64,000 nt of DNA from NCBI GenBank assembly GCA_043228905.1, contig JBHGNT010000004.1:8680001-8744000 (forward strand), written 5' to 3'. Numbering within the stretch: position 1 is the stretch's first letter; each line of letters opens with the position of its first letter. Positions 30,622 through 42,179 of this stretch are shown here, one piece after another. Below the pieces are notes generated by a model. The model was not told where the DNA came from and did no database searches. It saw nothing but the letters and a program-made list of their open reading frames with translations. The stretch is from Azolla caroliniana. Its lineage: Eukaryota > Polypodiophyta. The position numbers and the translations under genes were made by a program.

Positions 30622-31249
30622 TTTCCCTCCCTACCACTTCTGTGAACTCTTCGGCAGAGGGTGGAGCCCGCGTTTTAGAAGAGCTACATCATGATTTATC
30701 CTTGGAGCTTCGTCTCGCTAGTGAACGATACAAGAAATACGTTGATTGTCATTGCTCTAGCACTCCACCCTTTGTCGTTGGCGACATGGTCTAGTTGTTA
30801 CGACGACACATCTCTACTACCCATCCATTTGAGAAATTTGATTACAAGAAGTTGGGACCATTCCGTATAGTTGAGCGCATCAATCTCGTCGCCTTCCGGT
30901 TGGCCTTTCCATCCCATTTCCGAATTCATGATGTTTTTCATGTCTCCCTCCTCGAGCCCCATTATGATTCGCAACTCCCAGGATGCCAAGCCCCCCCCCC
31001 CCCACCAGCACCACCACCTATGCAATTGACGACAAGCGAGGAATACGAGGTCAACCAAATACTTGACTCACGTTTGCACCGTCAGCACCTGCAATACCTC
31101 GTCTTGTGGAAAGGTTACCCCTTGTCTGACACCACATGGGAACCCGCAAAGAATTTATAAAATGCCCCGAAGGTGGTTCAAGATTTTCATCTCCGATATC
31201 CTCACAAACCGGCGAAGGGTTTGGGAAGGCGGCGTAGGAGGGGAGATAA
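30622..31249 (+). pseudogene. Chromovirus A integrase C-terminus and chromodomain
   Basis: Resumes with NSSAEGGARVLEELHHDL, then GDMV*LLRRH, FDYKKLGPFRIVERIN and HDVFHVSLLEPHYD, then a chromodomain at about 31022-31160 (EEYEVNQILDSRL, LQYLVLWKGYPLSDTTWEPAKNL) with the aromatic positions expected for histone-tail binding. A TAG at 30793-30795 and a TAA at 31158-31160 break it. Chromodomains steer integration to heterochromatin. Confidence 0.85.
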
Positions 31250-31788
31250 TGTCATAGACTCGAACCTCTAACCTATAACACACCCAATACTTCATATTGT
31301 TGGTAGACAGGTCTCTCCGGATGGTGCAGGCCCGGTATGAACCGGATGAGGAGAACCCGACTTCGGAGAGTCGGATGGTGCAGGCCCGGTATGAACCGGA
31401 TGAGGAGTACCCGACTTCGGAGAGTCGGATGGTGCAGGCCCGGTATGAACCGGATGAGGAGTACCCGACTTCTGGGAGAGTCGGATGGTACAGGCCCGGT
31501 ATGAACCGGATGAGGAGAACCCGACTTCTGGGAGAGTCGGATGGTACAGGCCCGGTATGAACCGGATGAGGAGAACCCGACTTCTGGGAGAGTCGGATGG
31601 TACAGGCCCGGTATGAACCGGATGAGGAGTACCCGACTGCGGAGAGTCGGATGGAGCCCATCAAGGCTACATTTGTAAATAGCCGAAAAGTCATATTAGT
31701 ATAAATATGACTTAGGGCAAAATTTTAGTTATGTGTGTGATTATTATTCTTCCTTGTTGGTGCAAGAAGAAATTAGATCGCGTAACTG

Positions 31789-31820
<32 letters not shown>

Positions 31821-32449
31821 CGAGGTCGTTGCCTCTGTTGTAACCGCCGCCTGTGGCGAAGATCTGAGAACACGAGGTCGTTGCCTCAGTGATCTCACTG
31901 TTGTATATTTCTGCATAGTGACAGTTTGCAGCTTGTGGGCTGCCGTGGTTTTTTCCCCTATTTTGTGGTTTTCCACGTATACCTCCTGTGTACCATTTCT
32001 CCTCTTCTTCTCCTCTTTTGTGTCGCGTTTTCATTACCTGTTTTCTGTGTATGTAAATAATCTCGGTTGTGGCCGAGCGTCGGACATAAGGAACGTCGAG
32101 TTCCCAACACATATTAGATAAACCTTTTGGAAACCCTTAAGTTATATGTAAAGTATATGGTTAATATTATATAGTTGAGTATATAGAATATTCTATTGTT
32201 TAGTATATACTAGAAATGTTCTATGGTATATTCTAGACAAGTATATTCTAGAGATATTTCTCGGGTATATTCTAGAGATATTTCTTAGGTATATTCTAGA
32301 GATATTCAATCTCAGAACTTGTATAAATATGTGCGTTCACCTAGATTATAATCAAGGTGAACAACACCAGTACGGAGTCTTTCAATTAATCAACTCATCC
32401 CTTTGATTATCTTCTACTACTCTCTTGTGTATATCTTGTACTCGTGACA
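31250..32449 (+). repeat. 3' LTR of chromovirus A, interrupted by a solo LTR
   Basis: Starts TGTCATAGACTCGAACC after the purine-rich AGGAGGGGAGATAA and ends TACTCGTGACA. Removing the 812-bp solo LTR and one 5-bp duplication leaves about 383 bp. Contains GTATAAATAT near 32320. Its start and end match the LTR at 52343-52691. Confidence 0.8.
31298..32109 (+). repeat. Solo LTR of the copia A/B family
   Basis: 812 bp, TGTTGGTAGACAGG...GTTCCCAACA, flanked by a perfect target duplication catat (31293-31297, 32110-32114). It has about six 54-56 bp CCGG-rich units against four in copia B, which explains its length. TATA block at 31689-31715. Confidence 0.93.
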
Positions 32450-33450
32450 GTCTCCTCTTCTCCTCTACCATCACATCATAATCAGTGGGAATAGTTGGAT
32501 CACTCCAGTCAGTCCTTTGACAACCATCTTCAATGCAAATAGTCTGAATAGTTGGTTCTTGCTTTGGCATTTCAATTAGTCAACCTACGGTTGAAGTAGA
32601 ATGGAAAATAGCTTGTGCATGTCAAAGCTCTTCTTCCTCCAAGAGCTTTTTCATTCCTCCTCGCCCAAAATTTGTCTTCAGTGGTTGTCCAGTCACAGAT
32701 CAGTGGATCAACCGATCCTTGTAGAATATGAGGTTCTTCTGCATAGCCTCCTAATGCTCCACACACTCTGATCTTCAATGCTCCAATCTGTCACACCATA
32801 AGCATCGAAAATACCTAGTCGGAAGAGTTTGTTGCACTTGTGGCTGATGTTGCACCTTCGACATGGAAGAAATCTTCCACTCCATGAATAGCTTCACCTG
32901 CTTATCCACGTCACTTGGTTGTGTTTTTTCCATAAATACCTAGATCCCTGTTCCTTTTTACTCAGAGAGGAGGTCAGAGTAACATTTCCAAGGCCCTTCA
33001 AGTCCAACCATGTCCATCTTTTCTAATATCAAAGATAGATGGACCGAATTCAGCTCCAGTCCTCCCAACTTGTTTCTAACTAACCTGATTCCATAAGTTT
33101 CCCTAGCTCTACCATATCCACATAGGGAACTGAGCGAAGGAAGAGAACCACCTTCTCTAGTTCAAGCAAAGTTTGCTCCTGAACTGAGAGTTGTCGAAAC
33201 TTTGCTTCAAAATCAACAAGGGTCTTTAGAACTGACCCATGCTTCTTGTCTGACCCCACCCAAGCTTCAAATGCACGTTAGGTCATCTTGGTGGAATCAG
33301 TATAATTGAAAACACGAAGCAGATCATGACAGAATGCCTCCCAATTGACATCTTGCGTCTAAAGCTCTTCTATGATAGGAAGAACAAAAAAACCTACCCG
33401 TGAAGACAAAAAACCTTGTATCGTTTCACTGATATGACACAAGTTCGAAA
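32450..33450 (-). pseudogene. Decayed gypsy gag remnant
   Basis: Minus-strand frames show TDWSDPTIPTDYDVMVEEKRR, like the GWSDPVDDNT...EEKRKR region of gypsy A, and further on a gag helix region read as ATK/R-RAFEAWVG...FEAKFRQLS and LELEKVVLFL, like the WIEKN...DEFDQMFSRL part of gypsy A. No frame is open for more than about 70 codons. Confidence 0.55.
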
Positions 33451-33880
33451 GCCCTTGGAATAAGCTTTCCAACGAGTATAGACAGTTGAAAACAAACATC
33501 AAAATTGAGAGTTATGAATAAAACACCCTACACAGCTAACCCTCAAACATAGAAGAAGAAAGAATGCCAAATAGAAAATCTCTATTTCTTCGAGAAGGAA
33601 AAAAAAAACTTTTACAAAATATGACTCTTTGATTGTTCCCCCTCATGATAATAACCCTCTCCCTCTTATACTAAATGGATGATTTTACATATTGCCATGT
33701 GGTACACCCCTAGAGAAGCATGTGCATGTACGTTATATAAAAGCATGTTGGCCATGTGGCACACATGTAGAGAAGCTTTGGATGTGCATTATATGGTGTG
33801 CATACAATACATTACATGGTTTGCATATAAATCCCTAATAACAATAATACTAAAGAAACTTGAGTCTAGAATATAAATCA
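33451..33880. other. No gene seen
   Basis: AT-rich sequence; a short imperfect tandem repeat with CATGTGGTACAC and ATGTGGCACAC near 33699-33770. Confidence 0.5.
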
Positions 33881-34905
33881 ATTCCAATGAGTCAAATCAA
33901 GTGGACCTCCAAGGAGTGTTGGGTCATCGATCCAAGTCGGGATGCTTGGTTGTAATTGAGGCAAGTGCAGAATCACGATGGCACCAGTCGGTCGCCTCAC
34001 TATACGAGATCGGCATAGTGCGACCTTTGCCGGATCCCTTGCTAGGCCTTGCCAGATCTGGATTTTTCTGAATTGGCTCATTTCTTCCCGCATTCTCTCT
34101 CCTTGTGGCCTTCCTTCCCATAATATCAGTATTCCGTGTCAACCTTCGATTACCGGTTTTTAGCGCCAACTTGACCCACCTTGACTCCCCCTGCTCGTGG
34201 AGGGTTGGGAATTATTTTTGGCATGTCGGTTATGCCTCATTGTTTGCTCTTTTCGGTCGTCACCATTGCTGATCCACCTCACCCCCCACGCCCATGGGGC
34301 CAATTCACCCCTGTGTACAGCATTCGGCTGTCGAATTGAGTCGTCCTCGACCCACTCGCATGGTTTTCTTTGACCATTAGCATCAATTGTAAGTAGAAGA
34401 AGGATAGTGGCTTCTCCCGGGAGCATATCGTTGTTCGGATTGGCCCGTACTTTTGCGCTAGACCACAGAGACAAATCTTTACCATTTCATCTTTGTCCAC
34501 CGTCACATTGATGGACCCCAAAGCATCGTAGATCTCCTTTATCTTGGTGGTGTAATCTATAACCAACATGTCCCTTTGCTGGATGTTGTTGAGCTCAACT
34601 TCTAGGCCGTGGTACTGGCGGCGAAAATCTTTTTAAGATTTTCCCAAGCTTCCTTCTTCGTTTTCGCATCTCTGATATAGCCGATCATTTGATCGTACAC
34701 ACAAGACATGAGGCAGTACAACACTTTGCTCACTACTTGTTCCCATACCGGGAAGTCCTTGTGTGCCGGCTCCAGTGCTGCTTCATTTGCTAGTACCCGT
34801 GTCCCAACAAGTACTGGTGCATCTTGTGTGACCAAGATGCATAGTTGCTCCGGTCAAGCTTTTCTGTAGGAAGCAAGCTTGCCATGCTTCTATCCATTCT
34901 TTGCT
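33881..34905 (-). pseudogene. Copia F gag remnant
   Basis: Minus-strand reading gives copia gag motifs in order: VSKVLYCLMSCVYDQMIGYIRDAKTKKEAWENLKKIFAAS, MLVIDYTTKIKEIYDALGS and DEMVKICLCGLAQKYGPIRTTI, with a frame change between them. The last 300 bases are basic and less certain. No pol follows. The homologous gag in copia H (42281-42660) has the same motifs. Confidence 0.75.
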
Positions 34906-35009
34906 TCTTTCTTTCAGTTCTTTAGTAGAATCTTTACCGGAAGCTAGGTATTGGTTTGCCCTAAGCTCTTTCGGTCAGCAGCAGGGGATTCTCAACCCTT
35001 GCGCTCAGT

Positions 35010-35475
35010 TACCATATAGACACAACCAACCTCGTCGGATAGCAACAGAAATATATATTATGCAAGTTTAATAGAAAGCTTGAAACACACAGAGAGTATG
35101 CGAGGGAGATAGAGAGACTAGAACACACAAAAACTACATATTCAATAAATACTTTGTACATACAATGTCCTCTGTGAGCACTTTTATGCAAGTCCTTAAA
35201 AGAATTGACAGAAGTACTGACATGTACTTCAATTCTCATAAATGAGTGATGACACAAACTCCCAAAAAATATGCCTATCTAATATGTTAGGACCATAGGC
35301 CTCTAACGGCCTACCGATTACACATTGATCAGGATACTGATCTGGTTCCCTACTCTGGACACCGATGCGGCTCTTGGTTCCGGATGCCACTCCGGCTCTT
35401 TGTTCCAGATACCTATCCGGACACTGATCCGGTTCTTCGTTCCAGTTTACAATCCGGCTCTTGCTTATTCAGTTG
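35010..35475 (-). repeat. 5' LTR of copia F
   Basis: On the minus strand it parallels the LTR at 30174-30621 (TGAAGTAC, GTCAGTACTTCTGTCA, GGACTTG.ATAAAAGTG, CT-rich tail) and is followed by TGGTAACTGAGCG, a degraded initiator tRNA-Met primer site. Outer edge approximate. Confidence 0.65.
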
Positions 35476-38215
35476 ATTCAGATCATGTTCAGCTTGTCCC
35501 GCTCAACAATGTGGTGCGTGCAAACAATGCCTCTTATCATGTCATTCGAGTAGGAGAAATTGAGCGTACGATTGCAAATGGAGGTGTTGTCATCTTGAAG
35601 AATGTATTGTATGTGGCCGGTATCAAGAAGAACTTAATTTTGGTTCCTTTGATTGCAAAAGTTGGACTTCATGTACATTTTGTTGATGATAAGTGTATGG
35701 TTCATGGTTTCAGCGATGGTGATGTTATCATGATGTCTAGTACATTATGCAATTTCTTATATCTCTTGGATACATACAAGAGGGCGGCCCTAAATGCCTT
35801 GGCTGTCCATACTTCTTCCATGGCTGAAATGGAGCTTTCGGCATGCTCGTTTTGGTCACTTGAACTTCAATAGTTTGCTCCACTTGTAAACTAAGGATAT
35901 GGTTTTTGGGTTGCCTACACTTGAGTCCATTGAAAAGCATGCATGTGAAGGTTGCATTCTTGGAAAAATGCATCGTGCTTCTTTTCCAAAAGATGACTAC
36001 ACACACTACAAGAAAATTACTGGTTGTTCATAGTGATGTGTGTGGTCCCGTGAAGACTCCATCTTTTGGAAAGCATGTATATTTTGTTACCTTCATTGAT
36101 GATGCTACTCGGCATACATGGATGCATCCTATGAAAGCAAAGAGTGAGGTATTTTGTTGCTTCAAATCATTTTTAGCTATGGCTGAAAATGTTTCTGGAA
36201 ATAAGTTCTTGACTCTACGCACGAATCATGGCGGTGAATACATGTCACAAGAGTTTAATGCTTTTCTTTGTGAAAGAGTTATTTCACATCAATGTACTAT
36301 GTCATATACACCTCAGCAAAATGGTGTTGCAGAGCACAAAAATAGAACACTCTTGGAGATGGCATGATGGATGGTTAAAGGAAAGCATCTTCCTAACAAG
36401 TTTTGGATGGAAGCAATTATGTGTGCAAATTATGTGTTGAATCGTTGCCCTACAAAAGCATTGAGAGTCATTACTCCTTATGAGGCTTGGAATGGACATA
36501 AACCTATTGTCAGTCATATGTGTGTGTCTAGTTGTTTGGCATAAGCTCTTGTGCCATCACAACAACGTCACAAACTTGATGACAAGGCAAAGAAATGCAT
36601 ATTTGTTTGTTATAGTGCTGAAAGTAAGGGATATGGTTTGTACCATCCATTGACAGACACAATTATTGTGAGTCGAGATGTGGTATTTGCTGAAAATTGA
36701 GCTTTCCCTTTTCTTGAATGCAAAAACCAGCCAACAATTAGCTCACAAGATGTGTTTGATACGTCATGCCTTTGTTCCAAAGTGGTGAGGTTGACTATGG
36801 ACATGTAGAACAGCTAAGTGAGCTTCAAAGGGCTGAAAATTTCCAGTAAATAAGTGCTGAAAATGCACGAAATTTCCAACCAAACATGGCTGAAAATGGG
36901 CATGAAATTCAGCCCATGCATGATGTACATATTGAAGATGTATTACATAATGAGCGCATGTCTATCAAGAGTGAACAAGCAATGCCAAAGTTGTGGAAAC
37001 AAACTTTGCAAGGCAACAAATTGAGTGCACCTTTACATGGTAGTACTTGGTAGAACAAGATCAAGCTCCCGCCATGCATCCAGTAATTTTGTGGATTATT
37101 CTCTTGTTGCAACAGCATGTAACGAGGAGCCACTTACTTTTGAAGATGCATGTGATGATCCACATTGGATGAGTGCTATGCAATCAGAAATGGATTCCAT
37201 ACATAAGAATGCTACTTGGGAGTTGTGTGAATTGCCAAAAGGAAAGAATGTCATTGGTACTAAGTGGGTTTTCAAGATTAAACGAAAGTTTGATGGTAGC
37301 ATTGATCGCTACAAAGCTACATTTGTTGCCAAAGGATATGCACAACAATATGGCATTGATTATGAGAAATTTTTGCACCTACTTCACACATGACTACCAT
37401 TCGTACCGTGGTTGCATTGGCTACCCAAAGAGGTTGGAAGTGCACCAGTTCGACATAAAAGCAACTTTCTTGAATGGTGATTTGCAAGAAGAGGTTTATG
37501 TGAATCAACCTCCTGGATTTTCTATGAAAGGGAAAGAGCATATGGTTTGTCGCGTGCATAAAGCCTTGTATGGTCTCAAGCAAGCTCCACGTGCATGGTA
37601 TGAAAAAATCCATAAGCACTTGATTGCTCTTGGCTTCACATGTAGTCCAATTGAAAGCACACTTTATCTACGCAAAGATGGGGCTGATCTTACAGTGCTT
37701 GTTCTTTATGTTGATGGCATACTCTTGGATGGGTCATGTCATGCAAAACTTGACATTCTTATGGCTGATGTGCAACGTACTTTTGATGACACACTTATCT
37801 TGATCTTCTGAGCTACTATCTTGGCATCTAGTTTGTATCTATTGAGGGGGACTGATTATGCATCAAGGAAAGTATGTTTAAAAACTACTTCAACGTTTTG
37901 ACAAGCCGGTCTCTACACTTGTGGAGACAGTATTTAGGTTCTCAGTTGAGGATTCCAATTATGCATTTGATACTTCTCTTTATAGCAAGTTGTGGGATGT
38001 CTTATATATGCAAGCAATACAAGGTTGGATATACAGTATGCAGTTTCCCAATTGAGTCGATTCATGCACTGACCAAACATATTGAGGTGCATTATCACTA
38101 TGTGAGAGAGCGCCTTCATGCTGGAGATATTGATTTGGTATATGTGCCGACACAAAATAATGTGGTAGACATATTCACCAAAGTTCTTCCACGAAAAAAA
38201 GTTTGAAGCTTTTCG
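35476..38215 (+). pseudogene. Copia G pol remnant
   Basis: Pre-integrase region (VVILKNVLYVAGIKKNLILV), integrase (HSDVCGPVKTPSFG, FVTFIDDATRHTW, NHGGEYMSQEF with Asn replacing the Asp, QNGVAEHKNRTLLEMA), RT (TKWVFKIKRKFDGSIDRYKA, QFDIKATFLNGDLQEEVYV, LYGLKQAPRAWY, LYVDGILLDG, where the second catalytic Asp of the YVDD box is Gly) and RNase H end (HALTKHIEVHYHYVRERL, DIFTKVLPRKK). Many stops and frame changes. The LTR of copia F abuts its left side. Confidence 0.8.
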
Positions 38216-38303
38216 TAAAGCTTTAGGCTTATTGCCTTGTTGCCTTGTTGGGGTTGGTTTGTTACTCCCTGTATGTGTTCACATCATTCGCTCCAGGGGG
38301 GTT

Positions 38304-38578
38304 TGTTACACTTATGTGTTCCTCGAGTAGCTTTGATGTGAACCTTTTGCCTATACATGGGCACTTTTTACTCTAGTGTTGGCTAGAGGTTTTTTCCCCA
38401 CGTTACCACATACATCATTCACTCATATCTGGTGGTACTTAATACTTAGGGATATATTTCAGCTCTTACTTAAGTTTTAGCATTATTCATCAATAGAGAG
38501 AGCCATTCCAGCCATTGTCTTCTCTATACGAGTGTTGTGTTTGTACTTCTTGTGTCTGCTTCTTCTGTGTCTCTTACA
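38304..38578 (+). repeat. 3' LTR of copia G
   Basis: Follows the purine-rich CCAGGGGGGTT; starts TGTTACACTTATGTG and ends GTGTCTCTTACA, 275 bp. Confidence 0.6.
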
Positions 38579-38914
38579 CTCCTACACACACCCAAGAGTT
38601 TGTAGAAGAATTCCAATACCAACGCAATAAAAGATAGAATTCCTGCAATAAAAAGATGATAACACCCAGGGATAGCAAAGGAAACATGACATTTCTTGAT
38701 ACAAAAGCAGTGTGGGATGGGATGCGGAGACTAATAGTAGGTAATATGTCTGTAGTGGTTTATGAAGCTATTGAGGTTATGAGTTAGGAATCGCATTGAG
38801 CTTATACAAGTGTTCAAAAAGGAACAAAGGAGCCGGTCACCATCATCATTATTATTATTATTATTGAAAGCCATGAGGAGAAGGAGAACTTCATTCCTTC
38901 TTCTTCCTTCTACA
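38579..38914. other. 3' flank of the lipocalin-like gene, no other gene seen
   Basis: On the minus strand it begins after the lipocalin stop and holds an (AAT)n run (38847-38865 on the plus strand as ATT repeats), which could supply AATAAT-type polyadenylation signals. Confidence 0.4.
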
Positions 38915-40114
38915 TTACATGGAATGGGGAGGAAGGCCGCATGAGCCACCGCGCTGGACGGTCATGGAGAATGAATCCTCGCAGTCTGAAGAGATGCCAT
39001 ATGACTGGGCCAGTGACAGGAAACCCTCCACTACCGAAGGGTCGGGTTTCCACGACCGGGCGATGATGAAGATGGATTTCTCTGCTATGTTGCCATCGCT
39101 GTCATTCACGCACGAATACACGAGCGCGGCTTCGTTGTGGCTGTCCACTGCCAGCACCCAATATGGCTTCATAATCACTTCCCCCTTCACTTTCACCTGT
39201 AGCTTGCCTCCCTTAATTTGCACTCCCTCGCCTTCCACCTTGTACGCTTTGGCGCCTTGTGCTACCGTGATCGATCTACCGTTGCCTTTGGCCAGCGACC
39301 GTGCCGTCTTCCGCAGCTGTATCGCACCCTTCTCGATATTCTTCGCGCTCTTCACCAGCTCTTTCCCTGCTAGCCTTATCTTCTTCCCCACCGCCTTCAT
39401 TGATGGCATTGCCTCGACCTTCCTCCCCGCATCCTCCAGAAGCTTCCCTGCAAGCCGCAAAGCTCCAGCATCCTCCGCCTTAAGCTTCTCTGCATTTACC
39501 TCCATCTTCTCTGTGGTGTTTGCTAGACTTACCGTGTAATTGGCTTGACTCAACTGGTTGAGATAGCCTTGAATGTGGCCGATCCTCCCGGCCGCAGAAT
39601 CTAGTGCTGCCTCTCCAATTTTAGCGGCGTCCGTCACGTTCTTCAACAATGCGGGGTGATCCTTGAGCAATTCAAGAGCATGGTCATTGATGTGGCCGAT
39701 GACGTGGCACGAGCTTCGGGCAGAGTTACAGACGCCGAAGGAGGTGGTGCCGGCATAATAGATGTCAGCCACACCAGCGGGGCGGAGGATGGAGAGGGCA
39801 CTGTTGAGGACGGAGAAGAGGGTTTGGTGTGAAGGGGAGTGGCCCCTTAGCTCGTACTTGGCGCGGGCGCAAACGGAGCCGGGTTGGTCCCTGAACTGGG
39901 ACCTGGCGCTGATACCGATCTGGAACCAACTGCCCGCGAAGGCCGTGAGGTTGATGGCGTCGAAGGTTGGGGGTGTGGGGCAGCCCTTGGCGGTGCCATG
40001 CGTCCTGGTGCAGAAGCCATGCTGAGGATGGGCTTGCACACAGACGACGAAGAAGAAGCAAGCCACCATCACCATTCTGATGAGAGACATGAGTGCATGA
40101 GCAGCAGAAGCCAT
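38915..40114 (-). CDS. Secreted lipocalin-like protein with a long helical insertion
   Basis: An intact single-exon frame of 399 residues in repeat-rich surroundings. Residues 1-28 form a signal peptide (hydrophobic MVMVACFFFVVCV). The lipocalin GxW signature is at 60-63 (AGSW), followed by a strand-like CARAKYEL. The C-terminal barrel half is seen as YWVLAVD (318-324), AALVYSC and a closing IFIIARSWKP (348-357) with the conserved Arg. Residues about 143-280 form an Ala/Lys/Leu-rich, Cys-free, mostly helical insert between the barrel halves, absent from classic 170-190 residue lipocalins. Eight Cys remain after signal removal and five N-glycosylation sequons (55, 159, 192, 199, 337) fit secretion. 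Ligand unknown; lipocalins bind small hydrophobic molecules. Likely the only host gene in the window. Confidence 0.82.
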   Translation of the reverse strand: MASAAHALMSLIRMVMVACFFFVVCVQAHPQHGFCTRTHGTAKGCPTPPTFDAINLTAFAGSWFQIGISARSQFRDQPGSVCARAKYELRGHSPSHQTLFSVLNSALSILRPAGVADIYYAGTTSFGVCNSARSSCHVIGHINDHALELLKDHPALLKNVTDAAKIGEAALDSAAGRIGHIQGYLNQLSQANYTVSLANTTEKMEVNAEKLKAEDAGALRLAGKLLEDAGRKVEAMPSMKAVGKKIRLAGKELVKSAKNIEKGAIQLRKTARSLAKGNGRSITVAQGAKAYKVEGEGVQIKGGKLQVKVKGEVIMKPYWVLAVDSHNEAALVYSCVNDSDGNIAEKSIFIIARSWKPDPSVVEGFLSLAQSYGISSDCEDSFSMTVQRGGSCGLPPHSM

Positions 40115-40188
40115 TGTTGTGTGTGTGTGTGTGTGTATGTCTGGAGGTATTTGGGTGTTTGTTGCAAAGGAGCCGCAACATGTATATG

Positions 40189-40196
40189 TATTTATA
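40189..40196 (-). promoter_or_regulatory. TATA box of the lipocalin-like gene
   Basis: Minus strand TATAAATA about 75 nt before the ATG. A (GT)n run lies between them (40118-40136). Position fits a 40-50 nt leader. Confidence 0.55.
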
Positions 40197-40239
40197 TGTG
40201 TGTGTTTGTGTGTAAAATAATAGTAGCACTTTGACCTCC

Positions 40240-41439
40240 AATCAATAAATAATATCCTTCCTCCTCATCATCGTGTTGTTGAGTGGTTGCTATGTATCAA
40301 TGTATGTACTTCAAACCATAACCATATTGTTATGTACTACATTTCTACATCATTTCAGCACATTACTTCACGCTGTACATACATATGCATTTCTGTACGA
40401 TCCATAGGATAATAAATAATTAGGCTGACTGACCTTCACGATCCCAAACCCCAAAACAACGTACCATCTCTATTGTGTCCGTGGTCTCCACGATCAGGAT
40501 TCTGATTATGATATTTCGAGTCATGGACGAATGAATGTCCCATTTGTGTGGCTCATTGCAAAAGTCATTGCAAATAGATACAATGTTAATGCGATTGTTG
40601 GAGATTATAACAGAAAACCTTGGGATATCTTCTTGAAACTATGCATAGTTTCTCATGAATTTACTCCTACATCTATTTCTCGCAAACCATTGTCATCTAA
40701 ACTCTTAAGTCATAAGGCATGACATCATCATTTTGGCTTCTAACTTGAAATGTAGAGTCAACATTCTGATAAACTCTTGTAGCTTAAATGCAAATGACAT
40801 TGTGTACCAATTGGTAAATCATAGTTTGGTTCAATAAAATATGTCAACCTAGTTTCTTAGTAAAAAGTATTATGTAATAAGACACAAAATGGTTTTATTT
40901 TCTCTATTCTTTAGGATAAGCTTCTCGTACTATAAAAATAGTGAAGCGTTGCCCTTTAAAATCATATAAGTAAAAATAGTAAGCGTTGCCCTTTAAAATC
41001 ATATAAGCATGTGTACATGCACAAGGTTACTCTAATGTATTAAATGAATAGGGATAGAATATCATATTGACCCACCACAATAGGCATAGAGTGCCCCTTA
41101 TAGATTCCACATGTATTGCAATGCATTGCAAATCTGTACAACCCAAACTCCTCACGTCAACCTCCTAAAATTCTCCCCAAGGAGAATTACCTAGAGATTG
41201 TGCCTTTTAAATGTCAAACGTATTTCTGAACCCCACCTTGAGTATAAAAAAATGAAGGCATTCAACACATGCCGATTATGTCACTATTTGCACTACCCAA
41301 GGAACTCCAATACCATCTTATCATACAAGATGGGAATTCCTACTGCGCATTGAGCGAATACAAATTGGAAAGGGGATTTTGACACTTCCATTAAATCTCT
41401 GACATCACAAGAATTCACCGTACTTCTCAACCACTTGAA
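40240..41439. other. No gene seen
   Basis: AT-rich single-copy-looking sequence. Only a short tandem duplication, AAGCGTTGCCCTTTAAAATC... (about 40944-40972 and 40980-41008), stands out. Confidence 0.5.
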
Positions 41440-41693
41440 CATTGAGTCGGGACCATACTCCTCGGTTCGCTTTTTTAGTTGATTATGACTTCAAAATATT
41501 ATTTTGTCCTAGAAAACAACACATGGAGGGTGATGAAACTTTCTCGACAGTTGGAATTTGAGCTCTAGCTAAGGGATGATGACTATGCTCAACAACCCCA
41601 ATGTTTCTTAAAGGCAGATCAATTCCATATCTTTGCAACATGCATGCTACATGGGGACTCTCTACTCAAGGAGATCATTGAAGCATTGGCAAC
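41440..41693 (+). pseudogene. Chromovirus scrap upstream of copia H
   Basis: Encodes CFLKADQFHIFATCMLHGDSLLKEI, matching CLLKPDQLHLFSTCMLQDDSL in chromovirus A (29265-29330), the spacer between RNase H and integrase. Copia H inserted right after it. Confidence 0.6.
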
Positions 41694-42061
41694 TGTTGAG
41701 AATAAAGCTCAACCTAGCCTTGTGTGTGAACACACCCTTTGAGAATCTATGAGCCCTCAAAGGTCAAAAGTCACACCACTACTCTCTACACATTACGTAT
41801 GTGTCATAGAATCATATTCTATGACACATAACTAAGGAGTCTTCACATTCCCCAAGAGAGAGTGGTTGTTGTAGTGGATTTAATGAAGAGAGAGGGTGAC
41901 CTTATATAAAGCACCCTCCTCCTTCTTCATAAGGTGTCGATTGTCCTCCCTTGTAATGCTACATTTTTTAATTCATATTCTCCTTGTTAATATACAATCT
42001 TGAGTACTTCATTTTTTCTTTTGTCTTGTCTATCTTGTGTTTCTCTCCTCTTCTCCTCTTT

Positions 42062-42108
<47 letters not shown>

Positions 42109-42153
42109 ACACACATCTCTTCCACTGCACAGAATCATGCCCGATTCTTTACA
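41694..42153 (+). repeat. 5' LTR of copia H
   Basis: TGTTGAGAATAAAGC...GATTCTTTACA, 460 bp. Includes TTATATAAAGC near 41913, a (CA)n run (42063-42107), and a 29-nt palindrome at 41800-41828 (13-bp arms TGTGTCATAGAAT, 3-nt loop). Confidence 0.82.
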
Positions 42154-42167
42154 TGGTATTAGAGTGG
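42154..42167 (+). promoter_or_regulatory. Primer-binding site of copia H
   Basis: TGGTATTAGAGTGG directly after the LTR; initiator tRNA-Met type with two substitutions. Confidence 0.7.
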
Positions 42168-42179
42168 TTTGATAGCTCG

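Larger units (their letters stand above)
27431..32449 (+). mobile_element. Chromovirus A (gypsy with chromodomain), 5' truncated, degraded
   Basis: Order: end of protease region, RT, RNase H, integrase, chromodomain, 3' LTR, the order of Ty3/gypsy. The 5' LTR, gag and most of the protease are missing; the left edge abuts copia C. Two solo LTRs are nested in it. Confidence 0.85.

Noticed and set aside
31318-31650. Regularly spaced repeats that could suggest a CRISPR-like array
   Set aside because: Units are contiguous with no variable spacers and lie in a retrotransposon LTR.
40076-40092. CTGATGAGA motif resembling a hammerhead core
   Set aside because: No GAAA partner at a suitable distance and no stem I; it lies in the lipocalin N-terminal coding region.
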